NCBI RefSeq assembly: GCF_902506415.1
Contig: NZ_LR733275.1
Coordinates: forward strand, 3,563,617-3,627,616
Source of the DNA: Massilia sp. 9I
GTDB lineage: Bacteria > Pseudomonadota > Gammaproteobacteria > Burkholderiales > Burkholderiaceae_D
Length of the DNA: 64,000 nucleotides
Direction of reading: 5' to 3'
Shown: positions 34,502 to 42,184 of the stretch, piece by piece
How the letters are laid out: each line of letters begins with the position of its first letter
Numbering within the stretch: the stretch's first letter is position 1
The notes under the pieces: model-generated
The model's input: only the letters and a program-made list of their open reading frames with translations
What the model was told of the DNA's origin: nothing
Database searches by the model: none
Program-made: the position numbers and the translations under genes

Positions 34502-35665
34502 TCACAAGCCCGCGTTGGGCGTCGGCGCGCCGCGCCGTTCGCGCGCGATGTCGAGGTCGACGCTGGCCTGGCGCGTGCGCAGCGCGCGCGCATAACGGTG
34601 TCGTGCGCGCAGGCGCGGATTGGTCACCAGGCGGCCCAGGGTCTCGCCCACCACCATCACCACGCCCAAGAGCGGCAGCACCAGCATCAGCCCCACCACG
34701 CCGGCCAGCGCGCCGCCGATGAAGATCATCAGGACCGTCACCAAGGGATGCACGCGGATGCTGCGGCCCAGGGTCAGCGGCATGAACACGAAGTCGTCCA
34801 GCAGGCGCACCAGCACGAACACGCCGATCGCGCCGTAGGCGATGAAGGGATTGCTGGGCGCATCGGTCGAGGCCACGATCACCACCAGCACGCAGCCGAC
34901 CACGGAGCCCACAAAAGGCACCCAGGCCAGCACCGCCGACATCAGCCCGAGCAGCAGCGGCGAGGACACGCCGATGATCCACAGGCCCAGCGCCAGCACC
35001 GCGGTGTCGAGCACGGTGAGTTTCAGCAGGCCTTCGAAATAGCGGCGCGCGGTCTGGTCGACTTCGTGCAGCAGGTAGAGTGCGCGCTCGAAGTAGGCGT
35101 TCGGCACCGCGCGCGCCAGGAAGCGCTTGAAGCGCAGGCCGTCGCGCAGGAAGAAGAAGGTGAGGAAGGGCGCCAGCAGCAGCGAGGGGATCCAGGTCGC
35201 CAGCGCCACCAGGATCTCGCCCAGGTGCTTCTCCGCGAAGTTATCGGTGAGGTTGCGGAACACCGCGTTGACGGTCGAGGTCAGGTGCATCTCGGCCAGC
35301 AGCGGGAACTTCTTTTCCAGCAGGGCCGTCGTGTTGTGCACGAAGGCGATCCCGCCGTCGAGGTAAAGGCCGATGGTCTTTTCCCACGATTCCTCTTCCG
35401 GCCCGCGGCTCCAGGAGAAGGCCGCGGTCAGGGCCAGCGCTAGGCCGGCGAAGAACAGCAGGCAGACCAGCATCGCCGCGCTATTCCTGCCGTAGCCGGC
35501 GCGCACCAGGCGCTGCATCGGCCCGACCAGGATGTAGTGCAGCACGCCGCCGAAGATGAAGGGTAGGGCCAGCCACAGCATCTGCTGCACCACCAATAGC
35601 AGCAGGCAGGTGACCGCGATGATCCCGGTCCAGACGACCGGCCCGGCGCGCTCGCTGCGGTTCAT
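34502..35665 (-). CDS. AI-2E family transporter (TqsA/PerM type)
   Basis: A protein of 387 residues from the ATG at 35665, which overlaps the stop of the upstream cyclic-nucleotide-binding gene by 4 nt. Eight or so hydrophobic helices are visible, with the long soluble segment after the second pair and the conserved Asp-x-x-x-x-Pro region late in the protein. The family exports or facilitates movement of small signals (autoinducer-2) or other compounds. No LuxS-type gene is nearby, so a role in AI-2 signalling is only suggested by the family name. A short polar tail of about 40 residues is cytoplasmic. Confidence 0.85.
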   Translation of the reverse strand: MNRSERAGPVVWTGIIAVTCLLLLVVQQMLWLALPFIFGGVLHYILVGPMQRLVRAGYGRNSAAMLVCLLFFAGLALALTAAFSWSRGPEEESWEKTIGLYLDGGIAFVHNTTALLEKKFPLLAEMHLTSTVNAVFRNLTDNFAEKHLGEILVALATWIPSLLLAPFLTFFFLRDGLRFKRFLARAVPNAYFERALYLLHEVDQTARRYFEGLLKLTVLDTAVLALGLWIIGVSSPLLLGLMSAVLAWVPFVGSVVGCVLVVIVASTDAPSNPFIAYGAIGVFVLVRLLDDFVFMPLTLGRSIRVHPLVTVLMIFIGGALAGVVGLMLVLPLLGVVMVVGETLGRLVTNPRLRARHRYARALRTRQASVDLDIARERRGAPTPNAGL

Positions 35666-36147
35666 AGGGCTTCCAGCTGGGGACGGCCGGTGCCCATCCA
35701 TTCGCGCAGGCGCAGGCCGATGTGGCGCGCCAGCGCCAGCGAGATCTTGTAGCCGATCACGGCGTCGGTCTCCAGCAGGCCGAGGAAGTCGGCGCGGAAG
35801 AACACCGCCATCTCGCAGGGCTCGACGGCGCGTGCCTGGGCATTGCGCGGCGAGTTGTCGAGCAGGGCCAGGTCGCCGAAGAAGCTGCCCGGTTCGAGCT
35901 CGGCCACGACCTGGTTGCTGCCCTGGTGCAGCTTGTTGATCACCACCCGGCCGCTCATGATCAGGTACAGGGCCTGGCCCTCCTCACCTTCGTCGAAGAC
36001 GATCTCGTCGGTCAGGTAGCGGCGCTCGTGCAGCAGGCCGTCGACGATTTTCAGTTCCAGGGGTGTCAGCGCGGAAAACAGCGAGGTGTTCTTCAACCGA
36101 TGCAGGCGCGGCGACATCTTGTGCGGCTTGAGGAAACCGAAAATCAC
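35662..36147 (-). CDS. Cyclic-nucleotide-binding domain protein
   Basis: A 161-residue protein with a GTG start at 36147, supported by GGAG in the right place. Residues ~25-135 form a cNMP-binding beta barrel, with the phosphate-binding cassette Pro-Gly-Ser-Phe-Phe-Gly-Asp-Leu-Ala-Leu-Leu-Asp-Asn-Ser-Pro-Arg-Asn-Ala. There is no DNA-binding helix-turn-helix, so it is not a CRP-type activator but a stand-alone sensor. It is translationally coupled to the membrane transporter gene, suggesting that it may regulate transporter activity in response to a cyclic nucleotide. Confidence 0.87.
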   Translation of the reverse strand: MIFGFLKPHKMSPRLHRLKNTSLFSALTPLELKIVDGLLHERRYLTDEIVFDEGEEGQALYLIMSGRVVINKLHQGSNQVVAELEPGSFFGDLALLDNSPRNAQARAVEPCEMAVFFRADFLGLLETDAVIGYKISLALARHIGLRLREWMGTGRPQLEAL

Positions 36148-36399
36148 GATTGCTCCAAAGTGGTGCGTTGGTATGTTGTCGGATGATTATCCGCTATCGA
36201 GTGCTGCTGCGCATCAAAAACTGTGTCCCAGAAGTGTCTCACCGAGAAGTGTTGCGCTTTGCGCATGTTGCCACTTGTCTGTTCAATTGTGCGGCCGCAG
36301 TCCTGGAAAACCGTGTAATATAATTCTCTACGGCAATATATATTAACAAGATACCATGATTGCGGTGCTGCCCATAAGGCGGCATCCTGGGAACAGGCA

Positions 36400-37554
36400 G
36401 TGATCGACATCCATTCCTTCCTGCTGGCGCTCGGCGTCGGCAATATCGCGTTTGCCGTGCTGATGGCGGGCTACACGCATGGCGCCGCGCCCAGTCCAGG
36501 GCTGCGCCTGTGGATGTGGGCGCGCTTCGGCATGGGTCTCTGCCAGCTGCTGGGCTGGTGCCGCCCCTTCCTCAACGTGCCGGCGCTGCATGGTCTCGAA
36601 GGCGCCGGCTGGGTGCTCGCGGTGACCCTTGAGGTGGCGGCCTACTGCATCTTCTTCGGCCTCGAACGCTGGCAGCGCGTGCTGTTGCCGATAGCGGCGC
36701 TGTCGCTGGCGATTGTGCTGGCCGCCGGCAGCGCCGGTGCGCCGGTCGTCTACCTGACGGCGCTGGTGTCCGGCGTGGTCGCGCTGTTCGCGGCAGCCAT
36801 GGCCTGGATCCTGCTGCGTCCGCGCCGCCGCGCTTCGCTGCTGCAGCGGATCATCGGCGTCAACGACGCCGTGTTCGCGGTATCGGTGGCGCTGTGGGCG
36901 GCCAGCTGCCTGACCGGCGAGGCGCCGATGGGCCTGCGCGCCGCCCAGGAGTCGGCCTACCTGGCCGGCTACCTGCTGATGATCGTCAACGGCTTCGGCT
37001 TCCTGTTGCTGTGCAAGGAAAAGGACGATGCCGAGATGGCGCGCCTGGCCACCACCGACTGCTTGACTGGCCTGCCCAACCGCCACGCCTTCCTGGAACG
37101 GGCCGAGCATGCGCGCCAGGCGGCGCTGCGCCAGCGCCAGCCGCTGGCGCTGGCGATGATGGACATCGACCACTTCAAGCAGATTAATGACCGCTTCGGG
37201 CATGCCACTGGCGACGAGGCCTTGACGGTGTTCGCGCGGACTGTGCGCGAGACCTTGCGCGCGCATGAAACCGTGGGAAGGCTGGGTGGGGAAGAGTTTG
37301 CGATGGTGTTGCCGGGGACCGATCTGGGCGGCGCGCTGCAGGCGGCGGAACGGCTGCGGCAGGCGGTGCGGGAGGCGACTGTGATTACCAGCGGGACGGG
37401 GTATACGATGACGGTGAGTATTGGGGTGGTGGTGCTGGATCCGAATGAGACGCTGGGGATGGCGTTGGCGCGGGCGGATCATGCGCTGTATGCGGCGAAG
37501 AGTGGGGGGAGGGATCGCGTTGAAGCGGGGATGCCGCAGCAAAGACGGGCGTAG
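36400..37554 (+). CDS. Membrane diguanylate cyclase (GGDEF domain)
   Basis: A protein of 384 residues with a GTG start at 36400. The N-terminal ~200 residues contain about six transmembrane helices, followed by a GGDEF domain (about 220-375). The active-site loop is Gly-Gly-Glu-Glu-Phe, a functional variant, preceded by Asp-Xaa-Asp-His-Phe-Lys-Gln-Ile-Asn-Asp. It should make cyclic di-GMP from GTP in response to an unknown membrane signal, affecting motility or biofilm. A TATAAT sequence at 36319-36324 is a possible -10. No EAL domain is present. Confidence 0.92.
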   Translation: MIDIHSFLLALGVGNIAFAVLMAGYTHGAAPSPGLRLWMWARFGMGLCQLLGWCRPFLNVPALHGLEGAGWVLAVTLEVAAYCIFFGLERWQRVLLPIAALSLAIVLAAGSAGAPVVYLTALVSGVVALFAAAMAWILLRPRRRASLLQRIIGVNDAVFAVSVALWAASCLTGEAPMGLRAAQESAYLAGYLLMIVNGFGFLLLCKEKDDAEMARLATTDCLTGLPNRHAFLERAEHARQAALRQRQPLALAMMDIDHFKQINDRFGHATGDEALTVFARTVRETLRAHETVGRLGGEEFAMVLPGTDLGGALQAAERLRQAVREATVITSGTGYTMTVSIGVVVLDPNETLGMALARADHALYAAKSGGRDRVEAGMPQQRRA

Positions 37555-37570
37555 AAGAAATCTAGAGTGC

Positions 37571-37608
37571 AAATAAAAATGGTCCGCTTGTGCGGACCAT
37601 TTTTATTT
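37571..37608. terminator. Strong bidirectional terminator after the diguanylate cyclase gene
   Basis: A perfect 17-bp stem (37571-37587 with 37592-37608) with a 4-nt loop. The outer part is AT-rich and ends in T-rich sequence on both strands, so it can terminate transcription in both directions. It begins 17 bp after the diguanylate cyclase stop. Confidence 0.85.
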
Positions 37609-37652
37609 GAGGTGTTCAAAGCGACGGGGCTCGCCGACGTTCCGCCGGCCGC

Positions 37653-37715
37653 GGATTCGCTTGCAAGCGAATCCCTTCGAGCCCATGGCCCGCATTCGTC
37701 CGCAGGGACGAATGC
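37653..37715. repeat. Two more perfect palindromes between the cyclase and the tRNA operon
   Basis: A perfect 22-bp palindrome lies at 37653-37674, and a 10-bp stem with a 4-nt loop at 37692-37715. With the terminators on either side (37571-37608 and 37722-37756), four hairpins fall within 186 bp. No gene is seen here. The function is unknown. Confidence 0.6.
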
Positions 37716-37721
37716 TCTGAT

Positions 37722-37756
37722 AGAAAAGAAAAAGGGTCCGACTTCTCGGACCCTTT
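37722..37756 (-). terminator. Rho-independent terminator of the tRNA operon
   Basis: Reading on the minus strand, an 11-bp stem (37746-37756 with 37731-37741) with a 4-nt loop is followed by a T-rich run, 10 nt after the end of tRNA-Asp. A classical terminator for the two-tRNA transcript. Confidence 0.88.
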
Positions 37757-37766
37757 CCTTTATAAC

Positions 37767-37843
37767 TGGCGGAGCGGACGGGGCTCGAACCCGCGACCCC
37801 CGGCGTGACAGGCCGGTATTCTAACCAACTGAACTACCGCTCC
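37767..37843 (-). tRNA. tRNA-Asp (GTC anticodon)
   Basis: 77 nt on the minus strand with the acceptor stem beginning GGAGCGG and ending CCGCTCC, then G and encoded CCA. The anticodon loop CCTGTCACG reads GTC for aspartate; the T-loop GGTTCGAGC and the D-loop are standard. It is the distal tRNA of the operon. Confidence 0.97.
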
Positions 37844-37885
37844 GTTTACTCTGATCATTACTTCGATCAACCATCCGATGTGCTT

Positions 37886-37961
37886 TGGTGGGCGCTGAGA
37901 GGCTCGAACTCCCGACCTAATCCTTGTAAGGGATCCGCTCTACCAACTGAGCTAAGCGCCC
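37886..37961 (-). tRNA. tRNA-Val (TAC anticodon)
   Basis: 76 nt on the minus strand: acceptor stem GGGCGCT pairing with AGCGCCC, encoded CCA, D-loop AGCTCAGTTGGTAGAGC, and anticodon loop CCTTACAAG reading TAC for valine. It is transcribed first, 42 nt before tRNA-Asp, from the promoter at 38018-38047. Confidence 0.97.
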
Positions 37962-38017
37962 GCTACTTCATCAGAGGTTTCTGTCTGACGCTTGTCATTG
38001 CGTCCGAAGAGGCCCGA

Positions 38018-38047
38018 ATTATAGAGGCTGGAATTCGAGGTGTGCAA
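38018..38047 (-). promoter_or_regulatory. Strong promoter of the tRNA-Val/tRNA-Asp operon
   Basis: On the minus strand, TTGCAC (38042-38047) and the perfect -10 TATAAT (38018-38023) are 18 bp apart. A GC-rich discriminator (GGGCC) follows the -10, as at growth-rate-regulated stable-RNA promoters, and an A/T tract just upstream of the -35 (38051-38070) resembles an UP element. The mature tRNA-Val starts about 57 bp downstream of the -10. Confidence 0.8.
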
Positions 38048-38064
38048 GGGTTTTTGAAAAAAAA

Positions 38065-38083
38065 TTGAAAACCCCGTTTTCAA
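38065..38083. promoter_or_regulatory. Inverted repeat between tRNA promoter and glycerate kinase gene
   Basis: TTGAAAAC-N3-GTTTTCAA (38065-38083) is a perfect 8-bp inverted repeat in the divergent gap, about 28 bp before the glycerate kinase ATG. It could be an operator for that gene or part of the upstream A/T element of the tRNA promoter. Confidence 0.4.
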
Positions 38084-38110
38084 CCCCGAGGGCGCTTTTG
38101 TGCAAAGATC

Positions 38111-39409
38111 ATGGCTGACCCGGACGAGAACCAGACCATGCTTACTGCCCATCCTTTGCTGCAGCACCTGTTCGACGCCGCCATGGCCGCCGCCGATCCC
38201 TACAAGCTGATCGCACCCTACCTGCCGCCGCCGCCGAAAGGGCGCACCCTGGTGCTCGGCGCCGGGAAGGCGGCGGCGCGCATGGCGGAGGCGGTCGAGC
38301 GTCACTGGCAGGGGCCGCTCGAAGGCCTGGTGGTCACGCGCTACGGCCATGGCGCGCCGACCCGCTTCATCGAGGTTATCGAGGCCGGCCATCCGGTGCC
38401 CGACGCCGCCAGCGAAGACGCGGCGCGGCGCATGCTTGATGCGGCGGCCGGCCTGGGGCCGGACGACCTGGTGTTGTGCCTGGTCTCGGGCGGCGGCTCG
38501 GCGCTGATGTCGCTGCCGGCGCCTGGGATCGGCTTCGAGGAAAAGCGCGCGCTGAACCGCGCGCTGCTGCGCTGTGGCGCGCCGATCGGCGAGATGAACC
38601 GGGTGCGGCGCCACCTGTCCGCCATCAAGGGCGGCCGGCTGGCGCTGGCTTGTTATCCGGCGCAGGTGGTGACGCTGGTGGTGTCGGACGTGCCGGGCGA
38701 CGACCCGGCGGTGGTGGCCTCGGGCCCCACCGTGCCCGACGGCAGTACCGGTGCAGATGCGCTCGCCATCCTCGAGAAATACGCCATCCCCGTGTCTGAG
38801 CAGGTGCGCGCGGTGCTGCTGGACCCGCAACTGGCGGCGCCGCTGCCGGGCGATGCGCGCCTGGCGGGGAACCGGGTCCACGTCATCGTCACGGCCCAGC
38901 AGGCGCTCGATGCGGCCGCGGCGGCGGCGCGCGCGGCCGGTTATGAAGCCTTGATCCTGTCGTCCAGCATGGAAGGGGAGGCGCGCGAGGTCGCGCTGGT
39001 ACATGCCAGCATCGCGCGCCAGGTCCTGCAGCACCGGCAGCCGCTGGCGGCGCCCTGCGTGCTGCTGTCCGGCGGCGAGACCAGCGTCACCGTGCGCGGG
39101 CAGGGGCGCGGAGGGCGCAATGCCGAATTCCTGCTGGCCCTGGCCGTCGCACTCGACGGCCTGCCGGGCGTGCATGCGATCGCGGTCGACACCGACGGCG
39201 TCGACGGCACCGAGGACAATGCCGGCGCCTGGCTGGCTCCCGGCACCCTGGCGCGCGCCCGCGCGCAGGGCCTGGATGCGCGGGCGCGCCTGGCCGACAA
39301 CGACGGCTACGGCTTCTTCAGCGCGCTCGGCCAGCTGGTCGTCACCGGCCCGACCCGCACCAACGTAAACGACTTGCGCGCCATCGTCATCGAAACGGAT
39401 GTGTTGTAA
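38111..39409 (+). CDS. Glycerate 2-kinase (class II, MOFRL family)
   Basis: A 432-residue protein from ATG 38111 (a second ATG at 38138 would drop nine residues). The family signature Gly-Ala-Gly-Lys-Ala near residue 52, the Ser-Gly-Gly-Gly-Ser-Ala-Leu nucleotide loop, and the C-terminal MOFRL-type segment Leu-Ser-Gly-Gly-Glu-Thr-Ser-Val-Thr-Val with Asp-Thr-Asp-Gly-Xaa-Asp-Gly are present. It phosphorylates D-glycerate to 2-phosphoglycerate, as in the tartronate semialdehyde or serine/glyoxylate pathways. No partner enzymes of such a pathway are adjacent. Confidence 0.9.
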   Translation: MADPDENQTMLTAHPLLQHLFDAAMAAADPYKLIAPYLPPPPKGRTLVLGAGKAAARMAEAVERHWQGPLEGLVVTRYGHGAPTRFIEVIEAGHPVPDAASEDAARRMLDAAAGLGPDDLVLCLVSGGGSALMSLPAPGIGFEEKRALNRALLRCGAPIGEMNRVRRHLSAIKGGRLALACYPAQVVTLVVSDVPGDDPAVVASGPTVPDGSTGADALAILEKYAIPVSEQVRAVLLDPQLAAPLPGDARLAGNRVHVIVTAQQALDAAAAAARAAGYEALILSSSMEGEAREVALVHASIARQVLQHRQPLAAPCVLLSGGETSVTVRGQGRGGRNAEFLLALAVALDGLPGVHAIAVDTDGVDGTEDNAGAWLAPGTLARARAQGLDARARLADNDGYGFFSALGQLVVTGPTRTNVNDLRAIVIETDVL

Positions 39410-39624
39410 AGACGTTGCAAAAAGCGCCAAACGTTCCGTTTCTCCTTGCTATTGCACGTATTCATCACAGACAATACGCGTTTTATAAAACCGGCAATCT
39501 TGAGACATCGTAAAGATGCCTGCCGGTGGCGGAGCATACCGCCGCGCTGTGGTCGCCATGGCCGCAACGACGACAAGAGAGAACGGGGACATCGGTTCTT
39601 TTTTCAATCCATAGGAAACATTCC

Positions 39625-41826
39625 ATGATGAAGATGTCCAAGATGCGCCAAGCCGTGCTCGGCACCCTGGCGCTGGCTGCAGCGATCCCTGGCCAGGCCC
39701 AGACCACCGTGAACACGGCGCCGGAACTCCAGAGCGTGACCGTCACCGCGCAACGCCGCACCGAAAACATCCGCGAAGTACCGGTGTCCGTCACCGCGCT
39801 CAAGGGCGAAAAGCTCGACGTTCTGATCTCCGGTGGCGAAGACATTCGCCTGCTGGCCGGCAAGGTGCCGAGCCTGAACGTCGAATCCTCCAACGGCCGT
39901 ACCTTCCCGCGCTTCTACATCCGCGGCTACGGCAATACCGATTTCAACACCTTCGCCTCGCAGCCGGTCTCGCTGGTGTACGACGACGTGGTGCAGGAAA
40001 ACCCGATCCTGAAGGGCTTCCCGATTTTCGACCTGGCCAGCGTCGAAGTGCTGCGCGGCCCGCAGGGCACCCTGTTCGGCCGTAATACCCCGGCCGGCGT
40101 GGTCAAGTTCGAATCCGAGCGTCCGAAGCTGGGCAAGACCGAAGGCTATGTCAACGCCTCGATCGCGACCCACGAGACCGCCAACCTGGAAGGCGCCGTC
40201 AACGTGCCGCTGTCGGACAAATGGGCGATGCGCGTGTCGGCCGTCGGCCAGCACCGCGACGACTTCGTCGAGAACTTCGCCAACGTGGCGATGACGCAGA
40301 AGCGCAATGAACTCGACGGCTACAACGAGCACGCCGAGCGCGTCCAGTTCCTGTACCAGCCGGACAGCAACTTCAACGCCCTGCTGAACCTGCACCAGCG
40401 TAATACCAACGGCAGCGCCCGTCTGTTCCGCGCCAACCTGATCCAGAAGGGCTCGAACAAGATCGTACCGGGCTACGACCTCGACAAGATCGTCACCAAC
40501 GCCGAGAACTTCCAGCAGCTGAAGACCAATGGCGCCAACCTGCGTCTGTCCTGGGACTTCGGCAACTTCCGCCTGTTCTCGGTGACCGGCTACGAGCACG
40601 TCAGCGACTACTACAGCCGCGGCGACATCGACGGCGGCACCCCTGGCGGCCCTGGCTTCATCCCCTTCCAGGTCCAGACCGGCGGCTACATCACCGACCT
40701 CGACCAGTACACCCAGGAATTCCGCGTCGAATCGAAGAACACCGGCCCGCTGAACTGGCAGACCGGCCTGTACTTCTTCGACGAGGACGCGACCGGCGGC
40801 AGCGACAACTTCAACGATGCCGGCGCCCGCACCTCGCGCCTGGTCAGCAACCAGAAGAACGACGCCTGGGCTGCGTTTGCTTCGGTCAACTACACCCTCA
40901 CCCCGGACTGGACCATCCGCGGCGGCGTGCGCTATACCAAGGACGAGAAGGAATTCCAGACCCTGGTGAACGAGAACGTCGCGCAGATCGGCCCGCGCTC
41001 GGTGGAAACCAGCCAGGACAAGGTCAACTGGGACCTGTCGGCCAGCTACAAGCTGAACCCGGCCGTGAACCTGTACGGCCGCGTCGCCACCGGCTTCCGC
41101 GCCCCGAGTATCGCCGCCGCCTCGGCCGCCGTGCCGATCACCGTGGCCAATTCGGAAACCATCACCTCGTACGAGCTGGGCATCAAGGCCGACCTGTTCG
41201 AGCGCCGCGCCCGCACCTCGTTCTCGGTATATGACTACACCGTCAAGGACCAGCAGCTGACCGTGGTGGGCGGCAATTCGAACGTCAACCGCCTGATCAA
41301 CGCCGACCGCACCAAGGGCAAGGGCGCCGAGTTCGACTTCGAAGCGGCCGTCAGCACCGCCCTGCGCGTGAGCGCCGGCGCGAGCTACAACTACACCCAG
41401 ATCCGCGATGCGAGCCTGTCGGTGAACAAGTGCGCCCAGTGCACCGTGACCGATCCGCTGAACGCCGCCGGCCGTGTCGTCATCAACGGCAACCCGCTGC
41501 CGCAGGCGCCGCGCTGGACCGTCAACGCCACCGCCCGTTACGGCGTGCCGTTCGCGGACGGCGAGCTGTACTTCTTCACCGACTGGTCCTACCGCAGCAA
41601 GATCAACTTCTTCCTGTACGAGGCGACGGAGTTCGTCGGCGCCCCGCTGACGGAAGGCGGCGTGCGCCTGGGCTACATCTTCGGTAACGGCAAGTACGAA
41701 GTGGCTGCCTTCGGCCGTAACGTGCTCGACCAGCGCCGCATCACCGGCGCGATCGACTTCAACAACCTGACCGGCTTCACCAACGAGCCGCGCCAGTGGG
41801 GTGTGCAGTTCAAGGGTAACTTCTGA
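39625..41826 (+). CDS. TonB-dependent receptor
   Basis: A protein of 733 residues from ATG 39625, with AGGA at 39613-39616. A signal peptide ends near Gln-Ala-Gln. The TonB box-like Val-Thr-Val-Thr-Ala-Gln-Arg-Arg starts near residue 38, and the plug domain carries Arg-Gly-Tyr-Gly and Leu-Arg-Gly-Pro-Gln-Gly-Thr-Leu-Phe-Gly-Arg-Asn-Thr. The barrel follows and ends in Phe (Lys-Gly-Asn-Phe). Proteins of this shape import siderophores or carbohydrates. No substrate-specific genes flank it: glycerate kinase is upstream and a subtilisin-like protease downstream. Single-gene unit with a terminator. Confidence 0.9.
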   Translation: MMKMSKMRQAVLGTLALAAAIPGQAQTTVNTAPELQSVTVTAQRRTENIREVPVSVTALKGEKLDVLISGGEDIRLLAGKVPSLNVESSNGRTFPRFYIRGYGNTDFNTFASQPVSLVYDDVVQENPILKGFPIFDLASVEVLRGPQGTLFGRNTPAGVVKFESERPKLGKTEGYVNASIATHETANLEGAVNVPLSDKWAMRVSAVGQHRDDFVENFANVAMTQKRNELDGYNEHAERVQFLYQPDSNFNALLNLHQRNTNGSARLFRANLIQKGSNKIVPGYDLDKIVTNAENFQQLKTNGANLRLSWDFGNFRLFSVTGYEHVSDYYSRGDIDGGTPGGPGFIPFQVQTGGYITDLDQYTQEFRVESKNTGPLNWQTGLYFFDEDATGGSDNFNDAGARTSRLVSNQKNDAWAAFASVNYTLTPDWTIRGGVRYTKDEKEFQTLVNENVAQIGPRSVETSQDKVNWDLSASYKLNPAVNLYGRVATGFRAPSIAAASAAVPITVANSETITSYELGIKADLFERRARTSFSVYDYTVKDQQLTVVGGNSNVNRLINADRTKGKGAEFDFEAAVSTALRVSAGASYNYTQIRDASLSVNKCAQCTVTDPLNAAGRVVINGNPLPQAPRWTVNATARYGVPFADGELYFFTDWSYRSKINFFLYEATEFVGAPLTEGGVRLGYIFGNGKYEVAAFGRNVLDQRRITGAIDFNNLTGFTNEPRQWGVQFKGNF

Positions 41827-41846
41827 GCTGTCGCAACACCATGACG

Positions 41847-41873
41847 AAGGCCGCGCTTGCGCGGCCTTTTTTT
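41847..41873 (+). terminator. Rho-independent terminator of the TonB receptor gene
   Basis: A GC-rich hairpin (41847-41856 with 41859-41868) followed by seven T (41867-41873), about 20 bp after the receptor stop. Confidence 0.85.
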
Positions 41874-42184
41874 ATGCCCGCAACGGGGTTTGTTAGCGTG
41901 CTCTACATTAATCCTTGGAAAGCACTTTGAGATATGTCAACACAATTGTGGCATAGAATATTTGCCTTATTTAACGTTTCACAGAAGAAAACATGTTTTT
42001 GACGTGTGCGCTATGCAGAGTGTTGTTAATACGCTGAAATTGTCTCCAATTGTCACGCACGCGCTCTTCCTTTCGTATTACGCTGCTTTTCGCCGCATCC
42101 AGACGGCACCGGCAATGACCGGAAATCAACGACACAGGCGAGGAACATTTCACCTGACGGAAAACATCACAATAAGGAAGAAAC
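41874..42184. promoter_or_regulatory. Gene-free upstream region of the subtilisin-like protease
   Basis: This 311-bp region is noticeably more AT-rich than the genes around it and precedes the secreted protease. It contains a perfect 10-bp palindrome CACAATTGTG at 41941-41950. I found no convincing -35/-10 pair with correct spacing, and the short open frames here have no Shine-Dalgarno sequence. It probably contains the promoter of the protease gene. Confidence 0.4.

Noticed and set aside
37567..37824. An 85-codon open frame after the diguanylate cyclase gene
   Set aside because: It runs through a terminator and into the antisense of tRNA-Asp; typical spurious frame over tRNA genes.
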